Both the position numbers and the translations under genes were made by a program. This document shows, piece after piece, positions 33,751 through 45,139 of a stretch of 64,000 nucleotides of DNA. The notes under the pieces were generated by a model. It ran no database searches. It worked only from the letters and a program-made list of their open reading frames with translations, and was not told where the DNA came from. The stretch is from Proteles cristata cristata (lineage: Eukaryota; Chordata; Mammalia; Carnivora; Hyaenidae). The stretch covers positions 425,001 to 489,000 of the forward strand of contig JAESUZ010002877.1 of assembly GCA_017311185.1 (NCBI GenBank), written 5' to 3'. How positions within the stretch are numbered: position 1 is the stretch's first letter; the number at the start of each line of letters is the position of its first letter.

Positions 33751-36139
33751 ATATTCACGACGGGACAAACTTCAGTGAGTGGGGTAAGGCTCTGTCTCTG
33801 GGAGTTGAGATGCCCGTTATCCACCCCCAGATTATTTGTTCCCACAGTAGACCCCAGGAAAAATATTCCAGAGGCTTCTGTATGTTTCCCTGCCTAAGCC
33901 ATCTCGGGAAGAGATGGAAGCCAGACCCCACTCTATTCCGGGAATGATGGGCTCTGTTGCAGCTTCTGTTTATTTTCATACAGATGGTATAAATGAGACA
34001 CTAACAAATGATCCCAAAATATAATGGATTCTTTGCTACTGTGGAAGCCCCTCAGAGGGGCAACCACCCCCTGGGAGGAGCAGCCCCATAAATTCTTGCC
34101 ATTCCCGCTCCCCCATGAACCCATCCCAATGGCCAGCCTCGCTAAGAGGCTCAGGCACCAGGCTTTCCTCTGCAGAAGCAAAAATCCCCCCTTTCTCTTC
34201 TTCTCCCCGCAAGGGCGCCCCTAACTGCTCAGATACAAACCACAAAGTCCTTAACACATGCCATTCCTAGGAGACAATCACAACAGCTGACATTCAGCAG
34301 CACTAAGTCATCCTAAATGGCTCTGGGGGTGGGGGTGAGGGGTGCAGAAGATGGAGAGGCTGGAGCAGCTCCCTTTGATAACTGAGTCTTCGTTAACTAG
34401 AAAGAGCTGGCTGACGATCCAAGGTTGAAAGGCAACTTTGGTGATTTGAAAAATAAAATGATTTGATGTGATTTAGGGATCTATAAAAATGGGGGCGGGG
34501 GGGAGTGGCGAGGAACCAGTAACAGCCAGGAGGAATTTACCCACTTCAAGGAAGATATAGGAAAGACGACAAGAGGTGAAATCATCTCCCCAACTGCTTG
34601 TTCCATACGGAAACAATTTAGGAGGAAAAGGAGAACTATGCAGTCAAAGCTTTAGGGGGAAGAACCCAGAGTTTTTTCCCTTTAGGGCCCAGGGGTGTCG
34701 GAAAGGAAGATAAACACCCTCTAGTCTCTGTTAGTAACTGGGGTGCATAAATAAAGGGCAGGCTATATATGTTTGCAGAAGACCAAAACTGGCAAATGGG
34801 ACTCAACCTCAAAAGACAGGGCCTAGAATCCAAAATGATTTTGGCAATTTGGGACATTGACCAGGAACAACTTGGCAACTAGCCAATGAAGGAAAGCTGG
34901 GTGATGCACAGATCAGGGATGAGACTGACAAGGAAGGCTTGAATAAGACAGAGCGCATTCAGGAAGTCACGGTAGACCCTAAGCTGTTATTGAGCCTAAG
35001 ATTTGGGGAGGTTTGATGCAGCTCCCTTACAAGCAGGCTTGGAAGAAATAGGGACCAGATGGGTCCAAGAGGCAAGAACCTAAAGCAAAGATCTGTCAGC
35101 TGTCTCCCCCTGTTCTGACTTACATAGGGTCCTGTAGGAGCACAGTGTGGGGCGCTGCCTTGTACATGCACAAGAAAAGCCGCAACACATGTCAATTCCA
35201 GAAAATGGGTCCTATTGGAAGAGACTAGCATGGAGGGTCATTTCAACTGAAAGAAGGAAGAGTAGAGATAACCTAAGTTTTCCTCTCTTATTTGCTTCTC
35301 TTTTTTCCTTTATGTAAATCTGTAAGCTATAATTGATTTAATGGAAACGTCTACAAGTAAGTAGCAGTCTTGCTTTGATGGGTCAAGCTCATAAAGGGCT
35401 ATTCTTGTTAGAGAGTGTCTAATCATCATCATCTTCATCTAGAATGGCAAAGACAGATGAAGAGGGGGTAGGGGGTAGGTTAAGAGAAAGTTGGGATCTG
35501 CATCATGAACTCTCTGTCCATAGAAATAAAAGTTGAAGGGAGGCTCTAAAATCCCTGGGCCTCTTTGAGAAGGTCAGCCCCGCTCCAGGCAAACAGTTGG
35601 CCACAATGAGTGCGGAGGGCCTGAGGCTGTAAGGCTCAGTGCTGAGAGGAAGGGGAGGTGAGTGGGGGCAGATCAAGGAGCAAAGGAGCTCAGGGGTCAG
35701 GCCACAGTGGGGTCAGCAGTCAAGAGCAGGTAGCCAGCAACTGAGAATCAGCAAGAGGGGGTGGGAGGCCTTGGGGGCCACAGCCTGGGAAGATTCCCTG
35801 GAGGAAAATGTGCAGGACAGAAGTCCCTGGCCAGGAAGGGGAGGGGGTTGCAGACGGAAAGTTTCCAGGCCAGTGGTCACAAAGCGTAGTACTACCTATT
35901 GTGAATCTCGGAACGTTAAATGCCAAACCTGTTCTTGGAGCTAAGGAATCATCTGGAATGATCTGTCTCCTGGAATCTGAAATGAGGTGGGTAAATCAGC
36001 TTCCAAAAGATAAGCCGATCCAGAAGGCAAAGAATGAAGGGATGGAGAAATCTCTAAGAATAAGAATAGGGGCGGCCTCACACGTGCCTCCGATGGCTGT
36101 CCCAGCTCTGCACACAGGAGGCTGCGGCACATTAGGAAG

Positions 36140-36355
36140 AAGAACGTGGGAGCACGTCTGAGAGTGAATCTGACCTCTGCCCCTTACCAGCTGTGGGACC
36201 CTGGGCGAGTTCCCTAACCTCCCCACATCCCGCTTTCCTCAGCTGTAAAGAGGGAATAACAACGTTATTTGCCCTGTAAGGCGGAGAAGAGGATTAAATT
36301 AGTGAATACTTGGAAAGTACCTGGAACAGCGCCTGCACCTAGTGAGCGTGAAGTC
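36140..36355 (+). repeat. MIR SINE
   Basis: CTGCCCCTTACCAGCTGTGGGACCCTGGGCGAG..TCCTCAGCTGTAAAGAGGGAATAAC. Confidence 0.85.
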
Positions 36356-37034
36356 AGTGTAGCCATGAAGGCCTTCCTTCCTGGAGGAACACTGACATCC
36401 CTTCCACACATTCCCCACCTAGCACTGATCCCTCTTTCCTAGGGCTGTGAAAAAGATTCTTCCCCAAGGAGTCTCTGCCGTCCCACTGTCCAGCTGTAAA
36501 CTCCAGGGAGCAAGACCATCCTGCATCCAGGCCATTACTGCAACAGAGAAACAGAGGGTGGCAGGTCAATGCTGGGTATAAAGGTGCAGAGATGAGGCCA
36601 AATACCTGTCTTTTGCCTTGGTGTCTCCTAAAGTTTCCTCCAGCTGCCAGAACACAGCTACACAGATCGCTGGCAACAAGACACCACCAGTGTCGCCCAC
36701 CCAGAAGCAGAGGCCAGCAGCTTCTGCGTCCTTCAATCTACTGTATCCCTGCACTGCTCACAAAGGGTCCGTCCTTGCATCCTCACAAGAAGACAACGAG
36801 GGGAGGCAGGGATCAGGGGACGCCAAGGGCATGGCACACTAGCATGCACAATCCTTGCATGGCCATCCCGGCCACAGAGGAAACTGGGACCTCTCCCCCA
36901 AGGAAAGAGTCTTCCCTGGAGACCAGAGCAATGCTTCTGATGAGGCCCCGCCTGGAAACACAGCTTTCTCCTCTGCCTAATATAGGTGCTCAATAAATAC
37001 ACATTAAGGCATCTCGGTCTTATCCTAAACAGCA

Positions 37035-37090
37035 AAGAGTTGGGAAGGTACTACCATTGGACAAGAGTTGGGAAGGTACTACCACTGGAG
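37035..37090 (+). repeat. 28-bp tandem duplication
   Basis: Two adjacent 28-bp units (37035-37062 and 37063-37090) starting AAGAGTTGGGAAGGTACTAC, differing at two positions. Confidence 0.95.
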
Positions 37091-38840
37091 AGGATCTTCT
37101 ATCCTCTCTTCCCGCCTCACCCCATCTGTGTTCATTGGTGTCAGTAGTTCATAGTATGATACATAACACAGACATGCACACGGCAGGTGACAAATTCTTG
37201 GCCCTTTAAAAAAAATGCCATTGGCCAACTAAAGCTTTGGAAATGGAGTTCCGCAAATGGAATCCTAGGGGCTGCAGCAGGAAAACATACAAAAAACAAA
37301 ACAACAAAACAACAAATAAAACCCACCCAGAATGGTGGGCTCTGGCCGGCCCTCTCACCGCCAGCATTGAGTCTAAAGAAACACAGACTGAAAATTCCAA
37401 CCTTGGGTCGCTAAGGCATTTGTCTCTGCTGAGCTTTGAGAGGCCAAACCACACACACGCACAAGAGTGCACACGCGCACGCGCGCACACACACACACAG
37501 GCACACAGAGCTTGGCAGCCCGTAAGTTCCAGAGCTGGTAACACAAGCCACGGAACCGACTGCCAAGACAAGCAACAGAACGAGCCAGGCCCAGTTTCAT
37601 TGGCCACCATACGCTGCATATGGCCCGGGCCGCAGCCAAAACAGTGTTCTCACCCTCCTCAAAGGCATAGGAGACCCTCTGTTTTCAAACACACCTCCAC
37701 AGAGCCTTAATTAAAGGAAAATGGAAAAATAATGTGCCTTCTGCTCTCCCCCTGCCTGTATAGGTATGCACACACACATACCCGTACACACTCACTCTAT
37801 TTTTTCTTCCTCTCATTTCAGTTTCAAACATAATTCATTCACATGGAAAAAAAGCAAACTGCATCCTGCAGCAGAAAAGCAGAAAAGAATGTAGCTTGCT
37901 CTCAGCCCTGGCACCGGCTGCTCAAGTCGAGCCGGGGCAGAATGAATCCTGAGCAGGCCAACCTGGAATTGCACCGGCCCCTCTCTTCCAGAGCCGAGCT
38001 GGAACAGAAACACCGGGCGAGAGGCAGCCCACTGCAACACGAGCGGCCCCGGACAAACAAACGGAGAGCCCAGCCCTTCTCCCCCTGGCAAGGATTCTGC
38101 AGGTTGGGAAAGATGCTCACAGGTCCTGCAAACAGGTGGGGCAGACAACAGACCCTGGTGGCTGAGTAGAGAGATCCTTGTCCAAATCCTGCCTTAGGGG
38201 ACACTGTGAGTGCTTATCCATACATCTCCTCGGAGGTGGCTGCCACCAACCTAGAAGGAAAGTCAGAGGCCCCAACGCCCATGCCTTCCAACAGCCCTTC
38301 AAATCTTACAGCACCCAGCTCTTCAGGAAGATTCTGGAGCCGCTGGTAGCTCTGAACTGAGGCCAAAGAAGAAGAGGAACAGAAGAGTCTTTCAGAAATC
38401 TGTCCTCCCTATTTTAAACAAGGCAAAACCTTCACCAGCCAGAGGCACGAGAATAGATCTTGCCTCCCTTCCCCGGTCCTCAGGTTTATATAAAACCAGA
38501 GCCATGCTCACACCTGATACCTGGTTAAACTCTCCCCTAGAAACCTGCGAAGGAAGATAAGGCGTCCATCCAAGCTGCAGTCAGATTTGCTGGAAAGATG
38601 AAAGCAATGGGAGGTGTTTTTAAAAAGCCTCAGGGGAGGGAGTGGGGGGGCAGGGAGGGAGATGATTTGGGAACACAGTTCATAGCAAGGACGAAAAGGA
38701 CAAGCAGGCACCCAATCACGCTTTAAAGCTTCCGATCTGATGCTCCTCAAAGTAAGACCCTGACGAGAGTCCACCAGGATTTAGACCCAAGCACACACAC
38801 GGTCTGCAAGCCCATTTTGGAGAGACCTGAGCACATCTGC

Positions 38841-38860
38841 CCTGAGCACATGTGCTCAGG
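38841..38860. repeat. 20-bp perfect palindrome
   Basis: CCTGAGCACATGTGCTCAGG, with a third CCTGAGCACAT at 38826-38836, so GACCTGAGCACAT (38824-38836) can also pair with 38850-38862. Confidence 0.95.
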
Positions 38861-39209
38861 TCACAGAACCAGGCCCTGGACGCCAGTAGGGCGGGCCTTA
38901 CACTGAGCAAAGGGTCAGGCAACTCTGCAGCTGGAGCTGACCCAAGGGGTCAGTCGAGTTCCTCTTCCACCAGCTTCTGTCTCCCGCTGCAAGGATGGCC
39001 CATCTATCCCTGCAGAAAAGCCAAGGCCTCCCACCTTCCCAGCCCCTCCCACTGACCCAGGCAAAGCCTGGGTCTGCCACCCTGGGGTCCAGGGATCCAG
39101 GCCCTGTGGCCCAATCCCTCAACCTCCTTTGAGGGGCGGGGCAGAAGAGAGTCTTCTGGGCTGGGCAGGAGAGGAGGGGCAGGTTACCTAGAGGAGCAGA
39201 CTTGCCTCC

Positions 39210-39217
39210 TTATGTAA
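39210..39217 (+). promoter_or_regulatory. Second D-box-like TTATGTAA near the promoter
   Basis: A second exact TTATGTAA, in intron 1 just downstream of the CpG island and about 1.17 kb from the copy at 40384. Two further copies (20299 and 35310) show the motif is not unique in the window. Confidence 0.3.
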
Positions 39218-39846
39218 CCTGGCTTGGGAGCCAGGGGGAGCCCAAACGAGACCCGGGCCGCCCTCAGGCCCGCTCCCCACCCAGAATCCCCGGAGCAATG
39301 GCCCTGAGAGAAGCCCTCTTCATGGGATCGAGAGCCCCAGCCCTTCTCCAGGTCCTCAGAGAGTCGCGCTTCCTCCCAGGGAGGGGGGTGGGGGCCGGCA
39401 CGACTTGCCAGCAGGTCCCTATCATCCCTCCACCACCAGCACCCTGCACCTCCCTGGCCTTTCGGCCTCCATCTGCACCCCCGCGGCCCGTCTCCCCCGG
39501 GCAGTTTTCTCCCCACTCACCCGCGTTCCCCGCCGCCCGAGAGGAGCACCTCTTCAAACGCACAGGGAAGAAGAGCGCGGGAGGGAGGCGCAGGGAGAGC
39601 CCAGGCTGCCCCGGGGAGCGGACAGAGCCTCCCGTCCCAGGGCGGGAACCAAAGGCAGCCACCGGCTCCCCGGCGCCGGGCGGGAGGGGCCCGCGCTGCA
39701 GCGCCCCCCGCCGGGGCGGCCGCGGGAGCCTCCCCGGCTCGGCCCGCGCTGGGGGCGGCCGTCCCAGGTGCCCGCGGCCGGCGCGCCCTCCCGCCCCGCC
39801 CCGCCCCGCCCGGCCCGGCGCCCCCGACGCGCGCCCTCGCACCCAC

Positions 39847-40075
39847 CGTGCACTAGCCGCGGGCGGAGGCGGCGCCTCGGGGCCGGGGCCCGGCTGCAGG
39901 CGCCGTGCCCACGCAGCGCCGCTGCCGCCCGGCCGCCGAGCTCCGCCCGGTGCCCAGGCCCGTCCCGGCCCGGGAGCCGCCGCGGCGCCAGCCCCGCCGC
40001 CGCTGCAGCGTCCGCCGCCGCCAGCGCCCCCCGTCGCGGCCGCCGAGCGTCCCTCCCGCAGGCTGTGGCGGGCGG
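39847..40075 (-). other. JDP2: Probable JDP2 exon 1 (non-coding, 5' UTR)
   Basis: Inferred exon inside the CpG island. The 5' end is set about 30 nt downstream of a minus-strand TATATA (40106-40101). The 3' end is set at the donor CACG|GTGGGT (donor bases 39846-39841). It joins exon 2 at 30499 across an intron of about 9.35 kb. The sequence is about 80 percent G+C and has no convincing coding frame. Other starts and donors within the island are possible, since mammalian JDP2 is known to use several first exons. Confidence 0.45.
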
Positions 40076-40098
40076 CGGGACGGGTTGCATCAGCCCCG

Positions 40099-40108
40099 GC
40101 TATATAGC
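40099..40108 (-). promoter_or_regulatory. TATA box of the JDP2 promoter
   Basis: GCTATATAGC, a 10-bp palindrome and the only TATA motif inside the CpG island. On the minus strand it would start transcription near 40075, upstream of the donor at 39847. Because the motif is symmetric it could also serve plus-strand initiation. Exact start sites need cap mapping. Confidence 0.6.
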
Positions 40109-40165
40109 GGCCCCTGGGCGGCGGGGAGGGGTCGGGAATGCGGAACCCGCCGAGCTGCCAGCTCC

Positions 40166-40173
40166 AGACGTCA
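40166..40173 (-). promoter_or_regulatory. CRE-like site TGACGTCT upstream of the JDP2 TATA box
   Basis: Minus-strand TGACGTCT, one base from the consensus CRE TGACGTCA, 58 bp upstream of the TATA palindrome and about 90-100 bp upstream of the inferred start. CRE sites bind CREB/ATF/Jun dimers and JDP2 itself, so autoregulation is plausible but not shown. Confidence 0.55.
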
Positions 40174-40383
40174 GAGGGGGACGGAGAGGAAGGGAAGGAG
40201 GGGACAGGGAGGAGGGGGTGTGGATCCGGCGCCTCACACCCACTGACCTTCACCTCCCCCGCCGCCCCGGGCGCCCTCCTCCCGCCGCTGCTCGCGCTCG
40301 CCTCCCCGCAGGGGCAGCGGCGGCCCGGGCTCCCGCGCGTCCCCCGGCGCCCACGCCGCGGGGAAGCAGGACGCGGCGGGCGG

Positions 40384-40391
40384 TTATGTAA
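40384..40391 (+). promoter_or_regulatory. D-box-like TTATGTAA (PAR-bZIP/NFIL3/CEBP motif)
   Basis: TTATGTAA preceded by G and followed by G in the distal part of the CpG island. It matches the core TTAYGTAA bound by DBP, TEF, HLF and NFIL3. The motif is unusual in such GC-rich sequence. Confidence 0.35.
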
Positions 40392-42079
40392 GAGCATCCC
40401 CGTGCACAGCCGCTTCCACCCCGCGACCCACGCCGCTGCTCGGAGGAGCGGAGCGAGAAGGCGCCGCGGCCGGACGAGCCCCGGAGCTCCCGCGGGCACC
40501 CGCAGCCTGTCTTCCTCGATCCTTGGCGCTTTCCCCCTCCACCGACAGGGGACTTCAGCACATTTTCATCCTTGGACGCTGCACTACCGAGGGCGTGAGG
40601 GAAGGATCTCGCGAGCCGCTTTTATTTTTCCTTGGAGAAGGATGGGCAGAGGATCACCCCCCACCTACTAGCCCACCTGGCCACCGCAGGTGCCCTTGGG
40701 CCCCGGGTGGCTCGCTGCTGGAGGGCTGCCCTCCCCTGGGACTTCGAGCCCAGCGCTTTCTCTGGGGCTGCACCCGCTGACCCCTGGGCTTTCCGACCCA
40801 CTTCAGCGGGCTTCTTTCGGCCCAGGGACACTCCCCCGGAGCAGACCCAGCCCTAGGCCGACCCCAGATGGCTTTCTCCCCCATAACGACTTCCACTGCC
40901 AACTCACTCCCACCTTTCATCCTCCTAGAGTGGTAGATGGTTAATGGCGACTCCAGAGGAAATGCGTCCTCCACGGTGCCCTCCAGCATGTAAAGGCACA
41001 GAGACACAGAGCCCTCGTGCCCACGTGGGGCTCCTGAGGCCTTGGCACCATGGTTGGCGTCTCCTACCTCCAGACCCCCTGGGTGCCCAGCCTACCTTTC
41101 TGCCTAAGCCAGAGAGGAGTGAGTGACAGTGTTTATATTCAGTAACCTTCAGCCTCCTTCCCAGAGTGATGTCAGGTCATCACCCAGAGAAGAAAGGAAG
41201 TGAAAGAAAAAGTTCATGCCTTCTTGGAGCGCGGAGCGCAGATGCTCAGAGTGAAAGAAACAAGACTCAGAGACAGCTGGGAGCAGAAAAGCAAAACCTA
41301 ATGAGCGTGTCTCTTCAGCATGAGTACAGTCAGGTTTTCTTCTCCTTACTTCCCAGTGCAGAGAAATCTTTCTGGGTGAGAGGACTGGTGTTATGGAGGG
41401 AAAGACAGATCAAGTGCCCAGGACATTGACTGACCTGTTTTTGTCTTCACCATCAGCTCCGTCCCTCAAAACATTGAAGTTAACAAGTTAAAACAAAGTA
41501 AGATCCTAAAAGAATCTACAATGGAAAATGAATAGTAATCTGATAGTCTTGTGGAAGAATGGAACGCTGAGCCCCAGAAAGGCCAACTACACCTTTACTA
41601 GGGCATAAAGATCAAAGTTGGGAACTATGAAACGGCCTTATGATGGTTCCCCCATGAGACTGAGGTCTGGACATTTATATGTAAGAAAACACTGAACAGG
41701 GGCAATAACTTTATGTCTTCGCCTGGGACTCAGAAAATACTCAGCTGATCTATGTGTGGGGACTAATAATTAGTTGCGTGTGGTAAGAGCAAGTCCTCTC
41801 CAGGGCCTGCTTTGGACATGGCTAGGCCACCAGCAGCCCTCCTGGGCCTTTGCTTTCCCCCACAAATTAAATATGCGACATGGGTGGCACTGAGGGGTAA
41901 CTTGGGGGTCTTTAGCCCCCTCCAGCTCTCTATAATGTCCATTAGGTCTTCTCCATTGCTGTATGGATGTTTTTCAACTGTGTATGGAACGCCAGGTAAA
42001 CACAGCATCAAGCCCTCCCTTCCAGCACGTTGCCCCCTCTCTCTACATAGTCATCACCTCTGGAAGTAGCTAGAGGGAG

Positions 42080-42256
42080 AGGCCACAGCCTGGCTCATTT
42101 ATGGAGACAGTGGCCTGCTTCTCCCTGCCCTGCTGGATGGAGCTGACCTACTACCGGCTCTTAGGAACAGACAAGAGACCCAGCCTGAGAATTTTGAGTT
42201 TGAATTTAGCTTTCCTATCACTTGCAACTTTAAAAAAAAGCCTGATTAATACACCC
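42080..42256 (+). mobile_element. LTR end relic, ERVL/MaLR-like
   Basis: Ends GAATTTAGCTTTCCTATCACTTGCAAC..AGCCTGATTAATACACCC, parallel to the LTR end just to the right. The left boundary is unclear (possibly near 41800). Confidence 0.4.
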
Positions 42257-42269
42257 AGCCCTGGCCACA

Positions 42270-43070
42270 GGCTGACTAAGATGGCCACATAATCTTAAGT
42301 GAGTCGGATGAGGTGAGGAATTTTGAGGATCTTCTGGGAAGAAAAGCTGCCAGAAGCTTGACCTGAAACCACCAGGAGGTCTACTGAGAGTGAGTGAAGC
42401 TAATGCAAAGGAGGGTAGAGTATAGCCAAACAGGAGAGGGAAAGACCCTTCCAGCTCAGACAGCATCGCTAGCCATGCCTGATGTCATCCATCCCTCTGG
42501 AGTTTATATCCTACCTAAGGCAGTTTGAATTTCCATTTCCTATCACGACAGTCCTTAACTTTCAGTGGTTCAACTTACGGTGTTTCAACGTTACAAGAGT
42601 GCAAATATATGCATTCAGTAGAATCCGTAGTTTGAATTTTGATCTTTTCTGGGGCTAGTGATAGGCATACGACACCTTTCCATGAGGCTGAGCCGTGACA
42701 GCCGGCCGCAGATCCTGCTCAGCCCTGAGATCACAAGGGTAAACAAGGAATACACCGACAACGATTGTTGTACCCATACAACCACTCTGATTTGCACCCT
42801 TGGTACAATGCTCAACAAAGTACATGAGCTAGCCAACACTTTATTATTAAATAGTCTTTGTGTTAGATAACTCTGCCCAACTGTAGGTGTTCTGAGCATG
42901 TTTAAGGCAGGCTAGGCTAAGCCATGCTGTTCAGTAAGTTGGGTGTATTAAATGCATGTTCAACTCTTGATATTGTCAAATTATGATGGCCTTCTCAGGA
43001 TGGAAGCCCACTATAAGTCAAGGAAGATCTGTAGTTGCAACTAGAAAAATCCTGATTAACACACTGAGTT
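42270..43070 (+). mobile_element. Old solo LTR, ERVL/MaLR-like, split by a Tigger MITE
   Basis: Body includes GCCATGCCTGATGTCATCC and AGGCAGTTTGAATTTCC. The final part (TTGCAACTAGAAAAATCCTGATTAACAC) continues after the MITE at 43033. No coding sequence. Confidence 0.5.
42543..43031 (+). mobile_element. Tigger-family MITE (MER8/Tigger3-like)
   Basis: Non-autonomous element of about 490 bp starting with a CAGTCCTTAACTTTCAGTGG-type end and finishing ATAAGTCAAGGAAGATCTG, with TA on both sides (42541-42542 and 43032-43033). It splits an LTR end (TTTCCTATCAC | TTGCAACTAG). The exact subfamily name is uncertain. Confidence 0.75.
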
Positions 43071-43634
43071 TTGCACCTCTGACTTATTTAGCCAACTACA
43101 TTTGAAAGCTTAATGGACATCATTGATTCTCAGGCTCTTTGCAAACATGAACAAGTGAACTGGCAAGGTAAAATAATGAATTCCCCAGACCGGTTTCTCC
43201 AATATTCAAGAAGGAAGTGATAGGTCTGAATAATCAACCAGTCAATTAGTCTTCATACTAGTATTTGTTGATACCGTGTTGTGTGCCTGTGAGGTACACA
43301 AAGTTTAAGACATGATTCCTCATTTGTCCCCACCTCCTATCTAGTTAAGAAAAAGGTCTTCAGGACTAACAAACAGCAAAACTGAGAGAGTAACAAAGGA
43401 CTGGTATGTGATGTGCACTCATTGTAGGAGTTCAGATAGGATCACTGTGCCACAGAAAAATCACCCATTAATTGTTCCATTCAAACTATGTACAAAAATT
43501 GCAAACCAGTACCTGACAGGCTGGTTTTGCCAGCCCAACCATACATTCTTTTTATCTTTTTAAACATATCAAAGATTTCACACAAAAATCTAGATTTCTA
43601 ACCTCTCTTGAAAAAAATTAGCCAGGCATCATTT

Positions 43635-43995
43635 AATAGTCAAGATGAAATAGGTTATGCGGCAGTAACAAACATCCCCCAAAACTCAGTGGCTTCCCAC
43701 AAGGAAAGGCTTCTTTTTCACCCACCCAGGACACCTGTGTCCCACAGGTAATGGCTCAGGATTGCAACGCCGTATCAACAAGTGTATCCATGGCCACGGT
43801 GGCAGGGAAAGAGAGAGAGAGATAGAGAGGGACATGTAATGTACCAGCGGTTAAACATTTCCTCCTGGAGTGAAACATATCACTTTAGCTTACATCGGTC
43901 AAAGCACGTCACGTGACCATTTTTAATTTCAAAGAGGTAAGGAAGCTCAGTCCTCCCAGGTACTATGGAGAAGCGAGCCAGGTATCAATGAATAG
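43635..43995. mobile_element. Possible old LTR or MER relic
   Basis: GCGGCAGTAACAAACATCCCCCAAAACTCAGTGGC and AAGCACGTCACGTGACC resemble a frequent mammalian interspersed repeat, but I cannot name the family. No coding capacity. Confidence 0.35.
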
Positions 43996-44529
43996 TTAAT
44001 ATGTTATCTGTCACAGCATGCACTCCTTAATGGCCATAGTGGGTTGCAGCCCACCTGAAGCTTCCCCTTAAAGATGGGACTTTGACACCCTCGTCTGAGA
44101 CAGTCTCCACTCAGCCAGCCAGGTCATTTACGAGACCTGCTGGCCTCCTAGGGGCATTTGATTTTGCAGCTCCTGATAGAGACAAAGCCAATTGCAATAG
44201 TAATCTTTCTGTGTCCCTGGTGATCCATGGAGTTATCACAATTTTTTCAAAAAGTTTTTTTTTTTTAATGTGCTAATCTTAAAGAAAATGCCATAGAGAA
44301 TTCTTGGGTGAAAGGCAGGATGATATTATAAAACCAAACAATGTGTATATTCTGCAAATTACAGAGACCTATTTATGACAGTTCTTTCCTACTGCTCTGG
44401 CCTTGTTCAATCAAACACCTACCAGGAGAGACCAGAAGAAATGAGCCTCTTGCTCTCTTTCCTAGGTTTGGAGAAGAAATTACATGGTAGTGATTTGGGG
44501 GAGGGTTTAGTTTAAAGTTTTAAAAGAAG

Positions 44530-44738
44530 GGCACCTGAGTGGCTCAGTCTGGTTAAGCGACTCAGTTTCAGCTCAGGTTGTGATCCTACGGTTTTGTGAG
44601 TTTGAGTCCTGCATCATGCTCTGTGCTGACAGTACAGGGCCTGCTTAGGATTCTCTGTCTTCCTGTCTCTCTGCCCCTCCTCTATTTGCGCTGTCCCTGT
44701 CTCTCTCAAAATAAATAAGCAAACTTACAAAACAACAA
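44530..44738 (+). mobile_element. Felid tRNA-Lys SINE
   Basis: Head GGGCACCTGAGTGGCTCAG and AATAAATAAG tail; duplications AAAGTTT(T/C)AAAAGA at about 44514 and 44740. Forms an inverted pair with the element at 44920-45139. Confidence 0.93.
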
Positions 44739-44765
44739 CAAAGTTTCAAAAGATACATGTGCTAT

Positions 44766-44925
44766 ATTAAAATACTTGATATATGATAAAATAGAAAATA
44801 TACATTATATATTATTAATGTTATTAATCGATTAATATTATATAATTAATAATTATATAATATTAAAATATATTATCACATATATGACATTTTAATGTGA
44901 TATATATTTTTTCAAGTATTTAAAT
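44766..44925. repeat. AT-rich palindromic tract
   Basis: Contains a 35-bp perfect palindrome with a single unpaired centre (44832-44866) and a 16-bp palindrome TATTAATCGATTAATA (44822-44837). Outer arms AAATACTTGA (44770) and TCAAGTATTT (44912) are also complementary. Confidence 0.95.
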
Positions 44926-45139
44926 TTGTTTTAACTTACTTACTTATTTGGGGAGAGAAACAGACCACACAAGCAGGAGAGGGGCAAAGAGAGAGGCAGA
45001 GAGAGAGAGAATCCCAAGCAGGCTCCACGCTGTCACTACAGAGCCCAACATGGGGCTCAAACTCATGAACCCGTGAGATCATGACTTGAGCCAAAGTCAA
45101 GAGCTGGAGGCTTAACCAACTGAGTCACCCAGGTGCCCC
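44920..45139 (-). mobile_element. Felid tRNA-Lys SINE, older
   Basis: Reverse orientation, from the TTTAAATTTG/TTACTTATTT tail side to the CACCCAGGTGCCCCC head. It follows an AT-rich palindromic region; target duplications are not clear. Confidence 0.88.

Larger units (their letters stand above)
30500..39846 (-). other. JDP2: JDP2 intron 1
   Basis: Inferred 5' intron of about 9.35 kb. It contains one young felid SINE (32086-32319), MIR and L2 relics, a CCAT run (31445-31482), a 28-bp tandem duplication (37035-37090) and a 20-bp palindrome (38841-38860). I recognise nothing in 33760-36100, 37100-38820 or 38870-39480 apart from CA/GC alternating sequence at 37450-37510. Confidence 0.6.
39480..40520. 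promoter_or_regulatory. CpG island covering the JDP2 promoter
   Basis: About 1 kb of very G+C- and CpG-dense DNA with repeated GC boxes (CCCCGCCCCGCC-type, e.g. 39791-39815), in contrast to flanks of 45-55 percent G+C. It contains the TATA box, a CRE-like site and the inferred exon 1. No interspersed repeat interrupts it. Long open frames on both strands here (up to about 410 codons) are by-products of low stop-codon frequency. Confidence 0.9.

Noticed and set aside
39202..40499. Open frames of 301, 328 and 411 codons on both strands of the CpG island
   Set aside because: They overlap each other in several frames, are Ala/Pro/Gly/Arg-rich and follow from the lack of A/T-rich stop codons; the region is the JDP2 promoter and 5' UTR.
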